From JALYIM01 sp040003205 (GTDB lineage: Bacteria > Acidobacteriota > Terriglobia > Terriglobales > Acidobacteriaceae): a DNA stretch of 9,519 nucleotides. The position numbers and the translations under genes were made by a program. Of this stretch, positions 6,255 to 9,519 are shown piece by piece. The stretch lies in assembly GCA_040003205.1 (NCBI GenBank), contig JBDUDA010000114.1:1-9519 (forward strand), read 5' to 3'. Numbering within the stretch: position 1 is the stretch's first letter; every line of letters begins with the position of its first letter. Under the pieces are notes generated by a model, which saw nothing but the letters and a program-made list of their open reading frames with translations, had not been told where the DNA came from and did not search any database.

Positions 6255-6848
6255 ATGCGCACCGCAATCATTCTTATCCTCTTCGCTACGCTGATCGGCG
6301 GGACCTCCCGAGCGCAGCAAACCGCTGCTCCATCGGGCGCGGGTTCGCCGGAGGCAGACAACGATTTTATTCAAAAACGCTTCAGCACCACCTGCACCAC
6401 ACTTCCCGACAATACGCCGTTGGTCGCGGACCTGGACGGCGACGGCATTCAAGACATGGTGATTGCGGCGCACTGTAAAAATCCCATGATCGACCAGACG
6501 GAGAACGAGTTCGTAGTCATAGATCCCTACAACACTTTTTATGGTTACGGAGACACCAAGATTACCTCGCAGTTCGCGTCTGAAGATCCGTCGTCACGCG
6601 GGCAAGTGCTCTTAGTCATCCATGGCGCCGGACCCGACGCGTGGCGCTCAAAGACTCCAAAGGCGAAATTCGTAATTCTTAATCTGCCGTTCAAGCACGT
6701 CACCGTGAAGAAGCTGCGGATAAAGAAAAACAAAAAGGCCCAGATGGCGATCTTTACAGAGGAGAGCGGTTCCGATCAGATGAACTCAGTGATTTTTTGG
6801 GATGGCAAGCATTACAAGTATCAGCCGCTGGGTTCAAGCCAGGAGTAG
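6255..6848 (+). CDS. Exported protein of unknown function with one DxDxDG (FG-GAP-like) motif
   Basis: I do not recognise a named family for this 197-residue protein. Residues 1-20 form a signal peptide (MRTAIILILFATLIGG, cleavage after SRA). The motif ADLDGDGIQDMVIAA (58-72) is a calcium-binding-type loop like those in FG-GAP/VCBS repeat proteins, but only one copy is present, so a whole propeller cannot form from this chain. Cys47 and Cys74 flank the motif and may form a disulfide. A lysine-rich patch KKLRIKKNKK (152-161) precedes a final beta-like stretch (SVIFWDGKHYKYQPLG). The start has no strong ribosome site. It follows thiL by 74 bases and could share its transcript, but nothing links the two functions. 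Beyond its stop the hairpin repeats begin within 12 bases. Confidence 0.75.
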   Translation: MRTAIILILFATLIGGTSRAQQTAAPSGAGSPEADNDFIQKRFSTTCTTLPDNTPLVADLDGDGIQDMVIAAHCKNPMIDQTENEFVVIDPYNTFYGYGDTKITSQFASEDPSSRGQVLLVIHGAGPDAWRSKTPKAKFVILNLPFKHVTVKKLRIKKNKKAQMAIFTEESGSDQMNSVIFWDGKHYKYQPLGSSQE

Positions 6849-6859
6849 GCCTAGTCTCA

Positions 6860-6897
6860 GGGAAAGCAGGTCCCTCGACTGCGCTCGGGATGACAGT
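6860..6897 (+). repeat. Hairpin repeat copy R3
   Basis: This compact rightward copy carries GCAGGTCCCTCGACT on its left arm and CGCTCGGGATGACA on its right. The stem is TCCC (6871-6874) with GGGA (6887-6890). It starts 12 bases after the stop of the exported-protein gene. Confidence 0.8.
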
Positions 6898-6956
6898 GAG
6901 TTTTTTAAGGGTATGTTGTGCATTCGCCCATGAATGGCGCGATCTATAAAACCACC

Positions 6957-7012
6957 CTGTCATCTCGAGCGGAGCAAAGCTCACGCTTTGCGCAGTCGAG
7001 AGACCTGCTGTT
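6957..7012 (-). repeat. Hairpin repeat copy R4 (inverted), with inserted 7-bp-stem hairpin
   Basis: This leftward copy has its core stem as TCTC (6963-6966) with GAGA (7000-7003). Between the arms sits an extra perfect hairpin: GCAAAGC (6974-6980), loop TCAC, GCTTTGC (6985-6991). The surrounding bases match R3 and R5 once the orientation is reversed. Confidence 0.75.
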
Positions 7013-7040
7013 GCGGTTCGTCACTTATCGTATTAAAAAA

Positions 7041-7078
7041 GGGAAAGCAGGTCCCTCGGCTTCGCTCGGGATGACAGT
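7041..7078 (+). repeat. Hairpin repeat copy R5
   Basis: This is a direct copy of R3, both beginning GGGAAAGCAGGTCCCTCG. The stem is TCCC (7052-7055) with GGGA (7068-7071), and the loop is TCGGCTTCGCTC, whereas R3 has TCGACTGCGCTC. Confidence 0.8.
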
Positions 7079-7159
7079 TCTTTCTTTTTAGTAGTCAAAA
7101 GAATCTGAGTCATCCCTTGCGAACAGTAGGTTTGCTTGTGCGCTCTGAATCCCACCAGC

Positions 7160-7693
7160 CTAGAACTGTAAGTGAAATACATCCACGACCAGGAAGGTTC
7201 TGCGGTTCAAGAGAACGATGTGGCCTCCGATAAGAGCGTGTTCGCACTCCGGCGGCGGAGGCGGCAATTCCCGCTCCAGTTCTACCGGGACGACATAAAT
7301 CCTCGACCTCAAGCCAGGTGGGAGCGTCCCTCTCATCTCAAGTTGCCGCTCCAATCCTGGAGGCAGACGATCGCGATAGGCAAGGCCCCGAGGCAGATTC
7401 TCTCTATGTTCGTTGTACCAGACGTGCATGAGCTGGTGATCACGATCATCGAAACCCCGATGTCCGCGCCCATGTCCTCGCTCGCCGTGCTTTTCGTATC
7501 CGCGCTCTTTGTAACCGCGATCCCCATCGTCGCGGTCTCGATAGTGTCCGCGATCCCTATCCTCATCGCCTTGGTCGTCGTGTTTATTGTGACCTCGACC
7601 GTTACCGTGGCCTTCGCCGTGAGCCAGCGCGAAAGTAGTGCAGAGTGACAATGTTCCAATGGCCAAAGTTCGCAGCCATCTATTTGATTTCAT
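7160..7693 (-). CDS. Exported His/Arg/Asp-rich protein with LPPGL repeats
   Basis: This is a 177-residue protein of unknown function. Residues 1-24 form a signal peptide ending FALA before HG. Residues about 25-87 are low-complexity and highly charged, dominated by His, Gly, Asp and Arg (for example RGHGRGHRGFDDRDH), and may bind metal or be disordered. The second half carries a spaced repeat: LPRGL (100-104), LPPGL (110-114) and LPPGL (124-128), then a run of five prolines (145-149) and a hydrophobic C-terminus (ALIGGHIVLLNRRTFLVVDVF). The LPPGL arrangement recurs, as I recall, in short exported proteins of acidobacteria and proteobacteria, some labelled RcnB-like; no function is proven. GGGG five to six bases before ATG supports the start. 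It is divergent from the carboxylase gene and converges on the exported-protein gene across the repeats. Confidence 0.8.
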   Translation of the reverse strand: MKSNRWLRTLAIGTLSLCTTFALAHGEGHGNGRGHNKHDDQGDEDRDRGHYRDRDDGDRGYKERGYEKHGERGHGRGHRGFDDRDHQLMHVWYNEHRENLPRGLAYRDRLPPGLERQLEMRGTLPPGLRSRIYVVPVELERELPPPPPECEHALIGGHIVLLNRRTFLVVDVFHLQF

Positions 7694-7820
7694 TGAATCC
7701 CCTTTATGGATGGTTCTGTCTCAAGGCTAAGCGGGAAGCCTGGGTGCCACAACGAACGTCAGTACATGGCCCAAAGGCCGGGTTTCGCTGGAACTCTTCA
7801 ACCGCGACTCGGAACTCATT

Positions 7821-7849
7821 CTGGGCCTCCAACTCGCACCCGTTATAAT
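7821..7849 (+). promoter_or_regulatory. Perfect -10 box next to the carboxylase start codon
   Basis: TATAAT (7844-7849) ends only 10 bases before the ATG at 7860. The -35 position (7821-7826, CTGGGC) is poor. Initiation about 7-11 bases beyond the -10 box would put the mRNA start within a few bases of the ATG or on it, and no ribosome site lies between. A leaderless transcript is therefore possible. Confidence 0.45.
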
Positions 7850-7859
7850 TCAGCCCGCC

Positions 7860-9410
7860 ATGAATCTTGATGAAAAGCTCGCAGAACTTAAGAAGCGCAA
7901 TCGCCTTGCGGAAGAAGGAGGCGGAACCCAACGCCGCGAACGGCAGCATAAAGAAGGCAAGATGTCCGCGCGGGAGCGCATCGAGTTTCTGCTTGATGAC
8001 GGCACCTTTGAAGAAACCGACAAGTTCGTCACTCATCGATCGAACGATTTTGGGATGGCCGAGCAAAAGTTTTACGGCGACGGATTTGTCACCGGCTATG
8101 GCCGAATAGAAGGACGGCTGGTATTCGTGTTCGCGCAGGATTTCACGGTCTTCGGCGGTTCACTCTCTGAAGCCAACGCTGGAAAAATCGTGAAGGTCAT
8201 GGATCTGGCCGCGAAGATGGGCGCGCCACTCATTGGGCTCAACGATTCCGGCGGCGCCCGCATTCAGGAAGGCGTAATGTCGCTCGCGGGCTATGCCGAT
8301 ATCTTTTTGCGCAACACTCTATACAGCGGGGTAATTCCGCAGATTTCGGCAATCATGGGTCCCTGTGCGGGAGGTGCCGTCTATTCTCCTGCCATTACCG
8401 ACTTCATCGTCATGGTGGACAAGACTTCCTACATGTTCATCACCGGCCCTGACGTGATCAAGACGGTCACGCACGAGGACGTCACTAAAGAGCAACTTGG
8501 CGGCGCGATGACGCACAATGAGACTTCCGGCGTCGCGCACTTTCTCTCGCATGATGACGCGGAATGCCTGTCCACGGTGCGGGAGTTGCTGAGTTTTCTT
8601 CCTTCCAACAATCTCGACGACGCGCCTAGAAAAGCCTGTACCGATTCCGTCGACCGTGCCGATGCAGCGTTGGATAAGATCGTCCCCGAGCAATCGAATC
8701 AGCCCTATGACATAAAAGACGTTATTCATGCGGTCGCGGACGACGGCTATTTTTTCGAAGTGCAGGAGCACTACGCTAAAAACATCATCGTCGGATTCGC
8801 GCGCCTTAACGAACGCTCCGTCGGAATCGTTGCAAATCAGCCAGCATTCCTCGCCGGCACGCTCGACATTAATGCGTCAGTAAAAGGAGCGCGCTTCGTG
8901 CGCTTCTGCGATTGCTTCAACATCCCGCTAGTTGTCTTTGAAGACGTCCCGGGATTTCTGCCGGGCACGACGCAAGAATATGGTGGCATCATCAAGCATG
9001 GAGCGAAATTGCTGTACGCATTCGCGGAAGCGACGGTTCCGAAAATCACGGTAATCACGCGCAAAGCCTACGGAGGCGCGTATTGCGTGATGGCGTCCAA
9101 GCACATTCGTACCGACGTGAACTACGCGTGGCCGACAGCGGAAATTGCGGTGATGGGTCCCGAAGGCGCGGTGGATATCGTTTATAAACGAGAACTAGAC
9201 AAAGCCAAAAACAAAGACGAGATACGCAAAGAAAAAATCGAAGAGTTCCGGGAACGCTTTGCGAACCCTTACGTAGCCGCCGATCGAGGATTTGTGGACG
9301 CTGTCATCCAGCCCAGGGAAACCCGCAAGAAATTGATTCAGGCTTTAGAGATGCTGCAAACCAAGCGGGATAAGAATCCGGCTAAGAAGCATGGGAATAT
9401 GCCGCTGTAA
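7860..9410 (+). CDS. Acyl-CoA carboxylase carboxyltransferase (beta) subunit, propionyl-CoA carboxylase type
   Basis: This 516-residue protein transfers the carboxyl group from biotin to an acyl-CoA, most likely propionyl-CoA to methylmalonyl-CoA. Two crotonase-like halves are present. The N-terminal half carries NDSGGARIQEG (128-138) and GPCAGGAVYSPA (167-178), whose paired glycines form one oxyanion hole. The C-terminal half carries RKAYGGAYCVMASKH (401-415), with the second Gly-Gly pair at 405-406, and WPTAEIAVMGPEGAVDI (424-440). Length and motifs are normal for the PccB/MmdA family. The close relatives, acetyl-CoA carboxylase beta and the methylmalonyl-CoA decarboxylase alpha subunit, cannot be excluded. 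Residue 409 is Cys where human PCCB, as I remember it, has Asp. The ATG at 7860 has no ribosome site but a perfect -10 box 10 bases upstream. The biotin carboxylase and biotin carrier partners are not in the window; only repeats follow. Confidence 0.93.
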   Translation: MNLDEKLAELKKRNRLAEEGGGTQRRERQHKEGKMSARERIEFLLDDGTFEETDKFVTHRSNDFGMAEQKFYGDGFVTGYGRIEGRLVFVFAQDFTVFGGSLSEANAGKIVKVMDLAAKMGAPLIGLNDSGGARIQEGVMSLAGYADIFLRNTLYSGVIPQISAIMGPCAGGAVYSPAITDFIVMVDKTSYMFITGPDVIKTVTHEDVTKEQLGGAMTHNETSGVAHFLSHDDAECLSTVRELLSFLPSNNLDDAPRKACTDSVDRADAALDKIVPEQSNQPYDIKDVIHAVADDGYFFEVQEHYAKNIIVGFARLNERSVGIVANQPAFLAGTLDINASVKGARFVRFCDCFNIPLVVFEDVPGFLPGTTQEYGGIIKHGAKLLYAFAEATVPKITVITRKAYGGAYCVMASKHIRTDVNYAWPTAEIAVMGPEGAVDIVYKRELDKAKNKDEIRKEKIEEFRERFANPYVAADRGFVDAVIQPRETRKKLIQALEMLQTKRDKNPAKKHGNMPL

Positions 9411-9440
9411 AGCTGATATAGCGCAGACATCGCGAAAGCT

Positions 9441-9470
9441 AGGGATCCTTCGACTACGCTCAGGATGACA
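9441..9470 (+). repeat. Hairpin repeat copy R6 (compact form)
   Basis: This is the cleanest copy: AGGG, then ATCCT (9445-9449), a 12-base loop TCGACTACGCTC, AGGAT (9462-9466) and GACA. It begins 31 bases after the carboxylase stop codon. It serves as the reference for the other copies. Confidence 0.8.
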
Positions 9471-9483
9471 ATAAACTTTGATA

Positions 9484-9519
9484 TGTCATGCTGAGCGAAG
9501 CTGATCTTTCGCTGGCGAA
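9484..9519 (-). repeat. Hairpin repeat copy R7 (inverted, cut by the window edge)
   Basis: This leftward copy is incomplete. It shows the arm with ATGCT (9488-9492) and the start of an inserted palindrome (CTGATCTTTCGC). It matches the first 34 bases of the window at 32 positions. By analogy with the other copies the missing arm should read AGCAT. With R6 it forms an inverted pair beyond the carboxylase gene. Confidence 0.7.

Larger units (their letters stand above)
6849..7159. other. Convergent intergenic region filled with hairpin repeats
   Basis: These 311 bases separate two genes that converge. Three repeat copies (R3, R4 inverted, R5) occupy much of it. The remainder, including 7079-7159, shows no open frame, RNA gene or T-run terminator that I can support. 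Confidence 0.65.

Noticed and set aside
7172..7648. Rightward frame of 158 codons with long hydrophobic stretches resembling membrane segments
   Set aside because: It is exactly antisense to the His/Arg/Asp-rich segment. The apparent hydrophobicity comes from reading the complement of those codons, and the sense frame has a signal peptide and ribosome site.
8319..8771. Leftward frame of 150 codons inside the carboxylase gene
   Set aside because: It is a shadow of a strongly conserved coding region, with no ribosome site and no domain.

Overview
The window reads as ordinary chromosomal DNA of a free-living Gram-negative-type bacterium, most likely an acidobacterium (Terriglobia/Koribacter-like). 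This is an inference from the periplasmic cytochrome c and cupredoxin proteins, the LPPGL-type secreted protein, and above all the two families of short palindromic intergenic repeats, which I recall as typical of such genomes. No rRNA, tRNA, CRISPR array, transposase, phage gene or plasmid function is visible.

Layout from left to right. 1-175 holds two hairpin repeats. 217-2855 is a leftward block that may be one transcript: a type-1 copper protein (2247-2855), then a diheme cytochrome c (1227-2174), then a CDF-family zinc/cobalt exporter (217-1143). A 330-base divergent intergenic region (2856-3185) carries two tandem GTGA-N6-TCAC sites upstream of the copper protein. A small DUF3592-like membrane protein (3186-3575, rightward) and an M23 peptidase (3883-4794, leftward) converge on a cluster of four REP-like hairpins. 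After a 400-base gap come thiL (5215-6180) and a secreted protein with one DxDxDG motif (6255-6848), both rightward. That protein converges with a His/Arg/Asp-rich secreted protein (7160-7693, leftward) across three more hairpin repeats. The acyl-CoA carboxylase beta subunit (7860-9410, rightward) follows, and then two further repeats run into the right edge.

Functionally the genes do not form one pathway. The copper protein and cytochrome are a plausible periplasmic electron-transfer pair. The CDF pump may deal with metal, M23 remodels the cell wall, ThiL makes thiamine diphosphate, and the carboxylase makes methylmalonyl-CoA (or malonyl-CoA).

The most interesting signal is in the repeats, not the genes. 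Six complete copies of one element (1-60, 113-172, 6860-6897, 6957-7012, 7041-7078, 9441-9470) have different stem sequences but keep their pairing: ATCCT/AGGAT, ATGTT/AACAT, TCCC/GGGA and TCTC/GAGA. Three copies also carry an extra hairpin inserted at the same apical point. All repeats of both families lie beyond gene 3' ends, and none lies in a promoter region.
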